A stretch of DNA of 64,000 nucleotides, from positions 16,125-80,124 of the forward strand of contig JAKQTR010000009.1 of the NCBI GenBank assembly GCA_029562975.1, written 5' to 3'. Under the pieces are notes generated by a model that saw only the letters and a list, made by a program, of their open reading frames with translations, searched no databases and was not told where the DNA came from. The DNA is from Acidobacteriota bacterium (GTDB lineage Bacteria > Acidobacteriota > Vicinamibacteria > Vicinamibacterales > JAKQTR01). A program made the position numbers and the translations under genes. Every line of letters starts with the position of its first letter. Position 1 is the stretch's first letter. Positions 1-8,000 of this stretch are shown in pieces.

Positions 1-567
1 CGGCAAGTCGTAGCTCTGGAGCGGCACCCACCACAGGACGATGAAGACGCGGCCGTCCACCCTGGCGAACGGGGCCGGATCGAGCGGCCCCTTCTGGCCG
101 GGCTTCGCCGGGAAGTACTCCGCGCACATGTCGAAGAAGCCCCTGATGACCTTGTAGAACGCCTCGAACCCGGCGGGCGACAGCACCTCTTTCGGCGCCG
201 AGTACTCGGCGAACGCCTCGGCCGCGATGAAGGGGACGAGACGGAGCGGCGGCGGACCCTCCGGCAGATCCTCAGCCCGCGCGCGCATGGCAGCGAGGTG
301 ATTGCGCATCGAGGCCACGGCCCCATGGGTCACGTCGAAGAGCTGCGCGGTGAAGCCGGCCGTCTCCATCAGGGCGTCCTGGCGGGCCCAGAACGCCTGC
401 GAGGCGCTGCCGACGGAGCCTCCCTCGAGCGTGGGCCACGCGGTCTGCGTCTGGACCCAGTGGAAGACGACGGGCGCGATGAGCGGGCTCGGATCGACCT
501 GCGCCGCGGCCGTGTTCGCCAGCGCCAGCAGGAGGGAGGCGAACCCGGCGAGGCGGACCGTGCGCAT
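1..567 (-). CDS. Partial secreted protein of unknown function, possibly glycosidase-like
   Basis: This frame is open from an ATG at 567 to the window edge, so only the first 189 codons are visible. Residues 1-22 form a clear signal peptide (MRTVRLAGFASLLLALANTA then AQ), so the protein is probably exported. The mature start (SPLIAPVVFHWVQTQTAWP) and a later stretch with FYKVIRGFFDMCAEYFP recall extracytoplasmic DUF5010 or GH99/71-like proteins, in which an early segment gathers conditions for a TIM-barrel hydrolase. That resemblance is from memory of general pattern only and no catalytic residue can be assigned. The gene is divergent from the pgsW-like gene, with about 95 nt between the starts. 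Confidence 0.6.
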   Translation of the reverse strand, partial: MRTVRLAGFASLLLALANTAAAQVDPSPLIAPVVFHWVQTQTAWPTLEGGSVGSASQAFWARQDALMETAGFTAQLFDVTHGAVASMRNHLAAMRARAEDLPEGPPPLRLVPFIAAEAFAEYSAPKEVLSPAGFEAFYKVIRGFFDMCAEYFPAKPGQKGPLDPAPFARVDGRVFIVLWWVPLQSYDLP

Positions 568-613
568 GGCTTCACTCAGGTTGGCGGCATTCAAGCCGGG
601 CTCTCGAGTCGGG

Positions 614-619
614 TAGGAT
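614..619 (+). promoter_or_regulatory. Probable -10 hexamer (TAGGAT) for the pgsW-like gene
   Basis: TAGGAT matches the TAnnAT hexamers seen upstream of many genes in this window. The expected transcription start is near 626, giving a leader of about 37 nt before the ATG at 663. No convincing -35 element is visible. Confidence 0.4.
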
Positions 620-662
620 GGGGCCATGCGCGCCGGGCCGCCTGGCCCGGCGCCTGTCCGCC

Positions 663-1721
663 ATGCCCAGCGCTCGCGTCCTGTCACGTGCCATTGTACC
701 CTTGGCGCCCCTTGTTGCCGGGATGCTGGCCGCGCCGTGCGGCGTGCGCGGGCAGGCCGTGGCGCCACCCGCCGGCGCCGCTCCCGGCGTGCCGCTCATG
801 GCCACGGCCGCGCAACGCTCGGCTGCCGTCCTCATGACGCGAGGGCTCGCGAGCATCAAGGCCCGCCGGCTCGCCAGGGGCATCCCGATCGACCGCGGGA
901 TTGATCCCAACGAGACGGGCATTATCGGCGACGAATTCACGCCCCTGACGACCTCCCTCAGCGAGGCCGCGGCGAAACGGACGTCGGCCAACCCGGCGTT
1001 TGCGGCCGTCGTGGCGCGCTACTTCGAGCAGGCCGGCCTCGTGCCCGGCGACGTCGTGGCCGTCGGCGGCAGCGGATCGTTACCGGCGTTCGTGCTCGCC
1101 GCGCTCTGCGCCGCGCGGGCGCTCGACCTGGAGCCCGTCGTCATCTACTCGATTGGGTCCTCGATGTACGGCGCCAACATTCCCGGGTTCACGTTCGTGG
1201 ACATGCTGGCGGGGCTGCGCGCCGACGGCGTGCTGCCCTACGAGCTGGCGGCCGTGGCGCCAGGAGGCGAGCGCGACTCCGGTCGCGGCGTGCTGTTCGA
1301 CGAGGACGGGACGGCCCTCGTGGACGAAGCGCGGCGGAGCGGTCTGCCGCTCGTCGAAGGGCGGACACTGGCCGAACGGGTCCAGCGCCGGCTGCGGATC
1401 TACGAGCGATCCGCCCGCGGGAAGCCGATCCGCTGCTTCGTGAACGTCGGCGGCGCCTCCGCCAACTTCGGCGACACGGCGGCGTCGCTCGACCTGCCGA
1501 ACGGGCTCGTGCTCCGGGCGCCGCACGCGCCGGAATCGCCGACGCGCGGCCTGGTGTTCGAGTTCCTGACGCGCGGCGTGCCGGTCGTTCACTTGCTGTT
1601 CGTGAAGGGCCTCGCGCGCGACAACGGGCTGCCCTACGACCCCGTGCCGTTGCCGGCGGTCACCCTCCCGCGGGCCGTCGAACGCCAGGCGCCCGAGCCC
1701 CGGGCAGGCGCCTCGCCGTGA
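663..1721 (+). CDS. pgsW: Poly-gamma-glutamate system protein, PgsW-like
   Basis: The protein (352 aa) matches the pattern of the poly-gamma-glutamate system protein family that accompanies pgsB/pgsC in some bacteria. Recognisable family-like blocks are IDPNETGIIGDEFTPLTT, KRTSANPAFAAVVARYF, VAVGGSGSLPAFVLAAL and IYSIGSSMYGANIPGFTFVD. An upstream in-frame ATG at 618 exists, but it overlaps the likely -10 hexamer. Starting at 663 gives a normal N-terminal signal or anchor (about residues 8-27), so the bulk probably sits outside the cytoplasmic membrane. The usual partners pgsB, pgsC and pgsA are not in the window, so its role here is uncertain. Family assignment is from recognisable sequence; the biochemical function of the family is not settled. 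Confidence 0.75.
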   Translation: MPSARVLSRAIVPLAPLVAGMLAAPCGVRGQAVAPPAGAAPGVPLMATAAQRSAAVLMTRGLASIKARRLARGIPIDRGIDPNETGIIGDEFTPLTTSLSEAAAKRTSANPAFAAVVARYFEQAGLVPGDVVAVGGSGSLPAFVLAALCAARALDLEPVVIYSIGSSMYGANIPGFTFVDMLAGLRADGVLPYELAAVAPGGERDSGRGVLFDEDGTALVDEARRSGLPLVEGRTLAERVQRRLRIYERSARGKPIRCFVNVGGASANFGDTAASLDLPNGLVLRAPHAPESPTRGLVFEFLTRGVPVVHLLFVKGLARDNGLPYDPVPLPAVTLPRAVERQAPEPRAGASP

Positions 1722-1917
1722 GAACGGCCCGCAGCGGCCGCCGGGCGCACAGTAGGATGGGACTTCAGCCTGCGGTCATACCGGCACGGGCGCCCCGCCG
1801 CGCGGGGGGGCGGGAGCGGCTTTGCCTCCCGCCGCGCGGGACGTGCCCATCGGGGCCTGGATTGCGCGAACCGCCCGGTTCCCGGAAGCGGGGGAGCCGG
1901 CGCTGAAGGAGACGCTG

Positions 1918-3174
1918 ATGAGCGAGTTGATCGAGCACGCGAGGCGGCGCAAGGACCTGCTGAAGCACATGATCCTGCAGATCCATCAGGGCGCGGCGCC
2001 GGACCAGGTCCGCACCCGGATCGTCCGCCTCATGGGCCAGGTTCCCTACAGCGACGTGGTCGAGGTGGAGCAGGAACTCGTGAACGAAGGCGTGCCCACG
2101 GAGGAGATCCTGCGCCTGTGCGATCTGCACGGAGAGGCGCTCAAGGGCGCCATCGACCTGAGGTCCGCCCCGGAAGCGCCTCCGGGCCATCCGGCGCACA
2201 CGTTCGCCGAGGAGAACAAGGCGCTGCTGTGGGAGGTCGACGAGCTCTCCCGCCTCTACGCCGCAGCCGACTCGGCACCCGCCGACGCCGACGCGTCCGA
2301 GATCGTGGCGGCGATCCGCGTAGGGTTCAACCGGCTGATGGACGTGGAGAAGCACTACCGGCGCAAGGAGTTCCTGCTCTTTCCCTTCCTCGAGCGCCAC
2401 GGCATCACCGGCCCGCCGAAGGTCATGTGGGGCAAGCACGACGAGGCCAGGGGCCTCCTTGCCGGCGCGCTGGACGCCCTGGCGGCAGCCGGCCCGACGA
2501 GCGCCGCCGAGGCCCGCGGCCTCATCCAGCTGGCCCTGAGGCCGGCGTCGGAGGCCGTCGCGGAGATGGTCGACAAGGAATCGCACATCCTCCTGCCGAT
2601 GTGCCTGGACACGCTCGACGACTCGGAGTGGGGCGAGATCGCTCAGCAGAGCCTCGAGTACGGGTTCTGCCTCTACGACCCGCCTGACACCTGGCAGCCT
2701 GCCGGCCCCGCCGCGCCGGCTGCCGAGGGCGCGGCTGCCGGCGGCCGGGTGCAGCTGTCGTCCGGGAGCCTCGCCCCGGACGAACTGGCCGCCATTCTCA
2801 ACACGATTCCGTTCGATCTCACCTTCGTCGACAAGGACGACACCGTGCGGTACTTCACGCAGGGCCGCGAGCGCATCTTCGCCCGCAGCCGGGCGATCCT
2901 GGGCCGGAAGGTGCAGTACTGCCATCCTCCGTCGAGCGTCAAGATCGTGGAGCAGATCCTCGAGGACTTCCGATTGAAGCGCCACGATCGCGCGGCGTTC
3001 TGGATCACCATGAAAGGGCGCTTCATCCATATCGAGTACTTCGCGCTCCGCGGACAGGACGGCGCGTACCTGGGGTGCCTGGAGGTCAGCCAGGACCTGA
3101 CGGACAAGCGCGCCCTCGAAGGCGAACAGCGCCTGCTGAGTTACGCCGATCGCGGGGACGGCGATGGGAGCTGA
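1918..3174 (+). CDS. DUF438 / hemerythrin-like / PAS domain protein
   Basis: A 418-aa cytoplasmic protein with three parts. Residues 1-75 match DUF438 (starting SELIEHARRRKDLLKHMILQ). Residues about 90-250 form a hemerythrin-like helical domain with likely metal ligands in HTFAEEN, EKHYRRKEFLLFPFLERH, WGKHDEAR and DKESHILLPM. Residues about 290-415 form a PAS domain (LTFVDKDDTVRYFTQGRERIF) ending in a typical PAS-associated segment. Family members are thought to sense or bind NO, O2 or a di-iron ligand; that is inference here. The ATG at 1918 is chosen because GAAGGAGACG precedes it and the DUF438 homology begins there. Its 3' end overlaps the DUF1858/DUF2249 gene by 11 nt, so the two are probably translationally coupled. 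Confidence 0.85.
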   Translation: MSELIEHARRRKDLLKHMILQIHQGAAPDQVRTRIVRLMGQVPYSDVVEVEQELVNEGVPTEEILRLCDLHGEALKGAIDLRSAPEAPPGHPAHTFAEENKALLWEVDELSRLYAAADSAPADADASEIVAAIRVGFNRLMDVEKHYRRKEFLLFPFLERHGITGPPKVMWGKHDEARGLLAGALDALAAAGPTSAAEARGLIQLALRPASEAVAEMVDKESHILLPMCLDTLDDSEWGEIAQQSLEYGFCLYDPPDTWQPAGPAAPAAEGAAAGGRVQLSSGSLAPDELAAILNTIPFDLTFVDKDDTVRYFTQGRERIFARSRAILGRKVQYCHPPSSVKIVEQILEDFRLKRHDRAAFWITMKGRFIHIEYFALRGQDGAYLGCLEVSQDLTDKRALEGEQRLLSYADRGDGDGS

Positions 3175-3706
3175 GACCGCGCGGCCGCCGATCGCGCCCG
3201 AAACCACGGTCGGGAGCCTGCTCGCCCACTACCCGGAGCTCGAGGCGAGCCTCCTCGCCCTGTCGCCGGCCTACGGCGCGCTGAAGAACCCCGTCCTCAG
3301 GCGCACGGTGGCCAAGGTGGCGACGCTCCGCCAGGTGGCCAAAGTCGGAAACGTGCCACTGCCCACTCTCATCAACCGGCTGCGCGCCGATGCGGGACAG
3401 GCCCCGGCCTCCTGCGGTGACGAGGCGGATGAGACAGCGTTGGAGCGGCCGGACTGGGCCGATCCGGCCTTGGTGGCCCGCACCTACGACGCCCGTCCCG
3501 TCATTGACGCCGGCGGACATCCCATGCCGCAGGTCATGCGGGACTGGGCCGGGCTGCGGCCGGGAGAGGTCTACGAGCTCGTCACTCCGTTCCTCCCCGA
3601 GCCGCTCGTCGCCCTGGCCGCCGAGAAGGGATACCGGGCCTGGAGCGTCCGCGAGGGGTCGGACCTGGTTCGCACGTACTTCGCAAGGGACGAGACGAGG
3701 CGCTGA
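3164..3706 (+). CDS. DUF1858 and DUF2249 domain protein
   Basis: The 180-aa product has an N-terminal DUF1858-like segment (about residues 14-75, TVGSLLAHYPELEASLLALSP through LPTLINRLR) and a C-terminal DUF2249-like, TusA-resembling fold (about residues 105-175, with VIDAGGHPMPQVMRDWAGLRPGE and the closing KGYRAWSVREGSDLVRTYF). The TusA-type cysteine is absent in this fold, so sulfur transfer should not be assumed. It overlaps the end of the DUF438/hemerythrin/PAS gene. In other bacteria these domain families co-occur near nitrogen-oxide and respiratory genes, so a shared role in sensing or redox is a reasonable inference. The gene ends 15 nt from the convergent ABC-2 operon. Confidence 0.8.
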   Translation: MGAETARPPIAPETTVGSLLAHYPELEASLLALSPAYGALKNPVLRRTVAKVATLRQVAKVGNVPLPTLINRLRADAGQAPASCGDEADETALERPDWADPALVARTYDARPVIDAGGHPMPQVMRDWAGLRPGEVYELVTPFLPEPLVALAAEKGYRAWSVREGSDLVRTYFARDETRR

Positions 3707-3721
3707 GACCCGGACGCGCCG

Positions 3722-4855
3722 CTACGGCCGGACCCTGAACGTGCGCGCGGCGAGCACCGCGAGGACGACCGCCAGCGTCAGCAGAATCCCCAGGTGCGGC
3801 AGGATGTCGCGCAGGCCGCCCTGGAAGAACCTGAGGGCGTGCAGCGCGTCCATGGCCCAGTAGGCCGGCGAGATCATCGCCAGCTTCCGCACGGCCGGCG
3901 GCACGATCTCGTTCGGCCACCAGCAGCCCCCGAGCCCGGCGAACATGTTGGCCAGCAGCACGGACACGCCCACGATGAGATCCTCGCGGGTGAGCAGCGA
4001 GCCGGCGAAGACGCTAAGCGCAGCCACCGCGAGGGCGAACACGGCGAGCACGAGCAGCGCGAGCGGCGCGCTTCCCAGGTTGAGCCCGAAGAACGCCTTG
4101 CCGACGGCGAAGAGCATCAGCGCCTGCAGGACGCCCATCGACCACCGCCCCAGGAGCTTGGCCTGGAACAGCTCGCCGGTCGAGAGCGGCGAGCAGAGGA
4201 GCCTGCTCAGCACGCCCTTCTTCCGATCCTCCATCACCGAGATCCCGCCGTAGATCATCACCATCATCATGATGAACTGCACGGTCGTTCCGGGAATCGA
4301 GTGGTCGAACCCGCTGGGCACGGCCGTGACGGTCTTCTCGGGGAACCGCGTCTCCACCCGGACGAGATCCGCGACCTCCGGGTGGCCGTCCAGGAACGTC
4401 GTCAGATCGCCGTCGCCGTAGAGCACCAGCTCGCTGAGGACCCGGGCGATCGCCTGGAACAGGCGGGTCTCGACGCGGGCCGCGGCTCTCTCCGACGCGC
4501 CGGCGCGCTTCTTGAACGCGAGGGCCTGATCGCGCCGCGCCTCGATCCTCGCCGAGAAGTCGGGCGGCAGGACGATGAGGCGGGTGAAGTCGGCCGGCTC
4601 CGCCTTGACGACGGTGATCTCGATGTTCGGCGCCTTGATCTTGTCGACGAAGTACGCGCCCCAGCGCCCTTCGTCCTGGTTGACCACCGTCAGCGACGCC
4701 ACGGCCGGCGCGGCGTCGCCCGCCTTGAACAGCATCCCGAAGACGACGATGAAGAAGATCGGGAACGCGAGGGTCCAGAAGAAGAAGGGCCTGTCGCGGA
4801 CCATGCGCCACACGTCGTTGCGGGCCACGTGCAGGACGCGTCCCAGCCTTCTCAT
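3722..4855 (-). CDS. ABC-2 type transporter permease
   Basis: A 377-aa inner-membrane protein that is last in a three-gene ABC exporter operon. It has one N-terminal membrane segment (FFFWTLAFPIFFIVVFGMLF, about residues 25-44), a large extracytoplasmic domain to about residue 180, and a block of about five C-terminal membrane segments beginning near GTTVQFIMMMVMIYGGISVM. This is the ABC2_membrane_3 layout (YhfK/NatB-like). The ATG at 4855 overlaps the stop of the upstream permease (ATGA), so translation is probably coupled. With the second permease and the ATPase it should form a heteromeric exporter. Substrate unknown; drug, lipid or Na+ efflux are all possible. Confidence 0.88.
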   Translation of the reverse strand: MRRLGRVLHVARNDVWRMVRDRPFFFWTLAFPIFFIVVFGMLFKAGDAAPAVASLTVVNQDEGRWGAYFVDKIKAPNIEITVVKAEPADFTRLIVLPPDFSARIEARRDQALAFKKRAGASERAAARVETRLFQAIARVLSELVLYGDGDLTTFLDGHPEVADLVRVETRFPEKTVTAVPSGFDHSIPGTTVQFIMMMVMIYGGISVMEDRKKGVLSRLLCSPLSTGELFQAKLLGRWSMGVLQALMLFAVGKAFFGLNLGSAPLALLVLAVFALAVAALSVFAGSLLTREDLIVGVSVLLANMFAGLGGCWWPNEIVPPAVRKLAMISPAYWAMDALHALRFFQGGLRDILPHLGILLTLAVVLAVLAARTFRVRP

Positions 4856-6102
4856 GACGCGCTCCGGGTCTGCCGCAGCAGGGCGGGCACGGCGAGGGCG
4901 AGCAGAGCGAGCCCGCTCGCGCCGAGCACGGCGACGGCGGCGAGCGGAAACCGCCCGTCCCGGACGAGGGCCGCGCCGTCGATGAACCAGCGGTTGGGGG
5001 TGAACAGGCCGATCGGCCTGAACGCGGCCGGCATCGCGTCGGGGCTCATCATCGACCCCCCGAACAGGCTGAAGACGAGAATGACCGGCGCGCCGATCGC
5101 GCCGGCCTGGTTGCGGTTGGCGACGAGGGCGTGGAAGAGCGCGAAGAACGCCGCGACCCAGAAGGCGGCCGTCGCGCCGAGCAGGAGGAAGTAGCCGAAC
5201 GGCCCCCACGTCGCGCCGAAGAGCAGCCTCCCGGCGGCCGCCATGACGAGGAGCACGGCCAGGCCCATGAGCCAGCCCCCGAGGATGCGCGCGCCGACGA
5301 GTTCCAGCGGGCGCAGCGGCGCGCTCATCATGCGCCGCAGCGTGCCGTCCTCGCGCTCGGCGAGGATGTCGCGCATCACGGTCTGGACGATGAACAGCAG
5401 GAACATGATCGCCATGCCGGGCAGGACCGCCGAGAACACGTCCGCCCGGGTGACGGCGGGGCGCGACCCGGCGGTCTTCACCTCTTCCGATTCCAGCCGG
5501 ATGAGCAGCGGGTCGAGGTACTTCGAGGCGGCGATGACCTTGCTCTGGGCCTTCGCGAGCTCCGGCGCGAGCGACGCCCACGGAAACGCCTCGAGCGGGA
5601 GATCCATCATCGCGCGGATCCCCCTGACCTCGTCGCCGAACGCCCGCACGGCGCCCGAGAGGACCACCGCCAGCGTGTTCACCGCCTCCTCGGCCACGTC
5701 CGGCAGGAACTGCTCGGCCGGGTTCCTCACCACCGTGAGCGCCACCGGCTTCCATTCCATCAGGTCCAGCGTGAAGCGCTCCGGCACGACGATCATCGCC
5801 GACGCCCTGCCGGCCTTCATGCGCTCCCGGCCCTCGGATTCGCCGATGACCGTGACCTCGAACATCTCCTTCATCCGGGCTGAGTCGAAGGCCCCGAGGA
5901 GCAGCTTCGAGGCCACGCTCTTGTCGCGATCCACGACGAGGACGGCGATGCGCGGCAGCGCGTTCGCGCCGGGCTTCGGGCCGAAGACGGCGCCGATGAG
6001 CGCCGTCATCGCCAGGGGAATGGCCATGAAGACCACGATGACCAGCGGCGCGCGGAGGTGCCGGCGGACGTCGTTCGTGAAGACGTGGAGGAGGCGGCGC
6101 AT
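4852..6102 (-). CDS. ABC-2 type transporter permease
   Basis: A 416-aa permease with the same architecture as its neighbour: an N-terminal membrane segment (APLVIVVFMAIPLAMTALIG, residues 18-37), an extracytoplasmic domain of about 180 residues, then C-terminal membrane helices (VFSAVLPGMAIMFLLFIVQT onward). It contains the ABC-2 permease stretch EREDGTLRRMMSAPLRPLELV, typical of the coupling region. The start lies 3 nt after the stop of the ATPase gene and the end overlaps the second permease by 4 nt, so all three genes form one tight operon. Two dissimilar permeases plus one ATPase suggest a heterodimeric transmembrane unit. Confidence 0.9.
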   Translation of the reverse strand: MRRLLHVFTNDVRRHLRAPLVIVVFMAIPLAMTALIGAVFGPKPGANALPRIAVLVVDRDKSVASKLLLGAFDSARMKEMFEVTVIGESEGRERMKAGRASAMIVVPERFTLDLMEWKPVALTVVRNPAEQFLPDVAEEAVNTLAVVLSGAVRAFGDEVRGIRAMMDLPLEAFPWASLAPELAKAQSKVIAASKYLDPLLIRLESEEVKTAGSRPAVTRADVFSAVLPGMAIMFLLFIVQTVMRDILAEREDGTLRRMMSAPLRPLELVGARILGGWLMGLAVLLVMAAAGRLLFGATWGPFGYFLLLGATAAFWVAAFFALFHALVANRNQAGAIGAPVILVFSLFGGSMMSPDAMPAAFRPIGLFTPNRWFIDGAALVRDGRFPLAAVAVLGASGLALLALAVPALLRQTRSAS

Positions 6103-6105
6103 CGA

Positions 6106-7035
6106 TCAGTCCCTCAGGCTGCGCCCGGTCAGCTTCAGGAAGACGGTCTCGAGGCTGGGCGACTTGATCGTGAGATCGGTCACCGCGAGCTTGCGGCCGA
6201 AGAGCCGGTCCATGACGCGCGGGATTTGATCGGTGTCCGAGACGGCGAGCAGGGCCAGGTTGTCGCCCGCCGACATGAGCTCGACGCTGGGCGCCGGCAT
6301 GTCCTGGATGGCCTCAGAGAACGCGCCCGCGCCGAACTCCCCGCTGATCTCGACGAAGGTGCGCTCGCCCACGATGCGGACCAGCTCGTCCAGCGTGCCC
6401 TGGGCGAGGATGCGGCCCTTGTCCATGATGGCGATGCGCGAGCAGGCCGTTTCCACCTCGGCCAGCTGGTGCGTCGTGAAGATGACCGCGGTGCCCGCCG
6501 CGCCGACGTTGCGGATGATGTCCAGGATGCTGACCTTCGCCTGGACGTCGATGCCGACCGTGGGTTCGTCCAGGAGCAGGAGGTCCGGCTTGTGCAGCAG
6601 GCCGATGGCCGTGTTGAGGCGCCGCTTCATGCCGCCCGAGAACTTCTTGACCGGCTCCTTCGCGCGGCCGGCCAGCTCGACCAACTCGAGGATCTCCGCG
6701 GCCCGCCGCTTCAGCTCGGCCCGGGGCACGTCGTACAGCCCGCCCCAGAAGAGCAGGTTGTCCATGGCGCTCAGGTCCTCGTAGAACGCCATGTCCTGGG
6801 GCACGATGCCTAGGCGGTTCTTGAGCTGGCGGCTGGCGAACAGGCTCTGTCCCTGAAAGGTCACCGTGCCGGTGAAGCCGCCCAGCGTCCCGGCGAGGAT
6901 GGAGATGAGCGTGGTCTTGCCCGCGCCGTTCGGGCCGAGCAGCCCGAGCACCTCGCCCTTCGCCAGGTCGAGCGAGAAGCGGTCGAGGGCCAGGACGTCG
7001 CCGTAGGACTTCGTCAGGTTCCGAATCTCGAGCAT
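6106..7035 (-). CDS. ABC transporter ATP-binding protein
   Basis: A 309-aa ABC ATPase of the ABC-2 exporter (CcmA/NatA-like) class. It has Walker A GPNGAGKTT (about residues 35-43), a Q-loop near GIVPQDMAFYEDLSA, the signature FSGGMKRRLNTA, Walker B LLLLDEPTVGIDV and the switch histidine in FTTHQL. The C-terminal 80 residues are the accessory domain common in this subfamily. The ATG at 7035 is chosen because GGAGGTGG lies just upstream and the family homology starts at MLEIRNLTKSYG; further upstream in-frame codons are low-complexity. It is first in the operon with the two permeases. Confidence 0.92.
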   Translation of the reverse strand: MLEIRNLTKSYGDVLALDRFSLDLAKGEVLGLLGPNGAGKTTLISILAGTLGGFTGTVTFQGQSLFASRQLKNRLGIVPQDMAFYEDLSAMDNLLFWGGLYDVPRAELKRRAAEILELVELAGRAKEPVKKFSGGMKRRLNTAIGLLHKPDLLLLDEPTVGIDVQAKVSILDIIRNVGAAGTAVIFTTHQLAEVETACSRIAIMDKGRILAQGTLDELVRIVGERTFVEISGEFGAGAFSEAIQDMPAPSVELMSAGDNLALLAVSDTDQIPRVMDRLFGRKLAVTDLTIKSPSLETVFLKLTGRSLRD

Positions 7036-7406
7036 GGCCACCTCCGCGCGGCGCCCCGTCGGCCGCCCGCTGGCCTCAGGAGACAGAGACGAGCGCCGGG
7101 GCGCGGAGGTTCGGCGGGAACGGTCCGGGGGCGGCGCCGACGGGCCGTTCGGATGCGGGGCCCGCTGCCGCGCCGGCAGCCCGACGGGCACCGCGACGGG
7201 GCTGGAAGCCCGGGGCGGAGCGGGAGTGCCAGGGAGCCGCCGACCGGGCCCGCCGCGCGATCGGCCGCCGAAACCGCCGCTCCGGCGCCGGGGCGATAGT
7301 AAGATGATCGGGCGCTCGGGCGGCCGCCTGCCGGCCGGGCTCAGGCGGCGCCGCCGGGCGCCGCCGCTTCGGCCGCGCCCCCCCGCGCGGCGCCTGGAGG
7401 GTGGCG
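7036..7406. other. Divergent intergenic region, 371 nt
   Basis: This GC-rich stretch separates the ABC exporter operon (leftward) from the DUF6305/TRAP cluster (rightward) and should hold both promoters. The only promoter-like element seen is TAAGAT at 7300-7305 on the plus strand. I see no coding sequence or RNA gene in it. Confidence 0.5.
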
Positions 7407-8000
7407 ATGAGGCACACGCGGCTGGTCTCGCTTGTCGCAGTCACGGCGCTGATGTCGTTTGCGGCGTCAGCGGCGGCGGCGGTCTCCGGCGCGGCGCCGC
7501 CGAAGGGACAGACGCCGCTGCTCATCACCAATGCCGGCCAGGGGCCGGGCGCCAAAATGGCGAGGCTGCTCCTCCAGCGCACGGGGGCCGTCTCGGATTT
7601 CGACTACAACGCCGAGCCGCAGCCCGCCGACCTGGCGGCCAAGCCGTACAAGACGCTGATGGTCGTCCTCGGGTCCACCGCGAAGGGCCTCGGCGCCTCC
7701 GGCATCACGATTGACGACGAGATCGCCCGGCTGAACGCCATGATGGCCGAGGCGAAGAAGCTCAAGCTGCAGATCGTCTGCGTGCTCCTCGAGGGCAAGA
7801 CGCGCCGCGGCAAGCCCGGCGGCGCCGACGAGCGCTGCATCGACGCCGTCGCGCCCTTCGCCCACGCGCTCGTCGTCAAGAAGGACGGCAACGAGGACGG
7901 GCGGTTTGACGCGATCGCGAAGAAGACCGGCGCGCCGCTCACGTTCATCGACGATGCGGTGGACTTCGGCGACGTCGTGAAGGCGATGTACGCCAAGTGA
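7407..8000 (+). CDS. DUF6305 family exported protein
   Basis: A 197-aa protein with a signal peptide (about residues 1-24, ending AAAAVSGAA) followed by a compact alpha/beta domain: PLLITNAGQGPGAKMARLLL, KTLMVVLGSTAKGLGASGI, IVCVLLEGKTRRG and KKDGNEDGRF. This is the DUF6305 pattern. GGAGG at 7396-7400 fits the ATG at 7407 better than the GTG at 7401. The stop overlaps the start of the TRAP-type permease gene, so the two are likely made together. Inference: it may act as the extracytoplasmic partner of that permease, although it is not a DctP-type binding protein and no ligand is known. Confidence 0.8.
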   Translation: MRHTRLVSLVAVTALMSFAASAAAAVSGAAPPKGQTPLLITNAGQGPGAKMARLLLQRTGAVSDFDYNAEPQPADLAAKPYKTLMVVLGSTAKGLGASGITIDDEIARLNAMMAEAKKLKLQIVCVLLEGKTRRGKPGGADERCIDAVAPFAHALVVKKDGNEDGRFDAIAKKTGAPLTFIDDAVDFGDVVKAMYAK

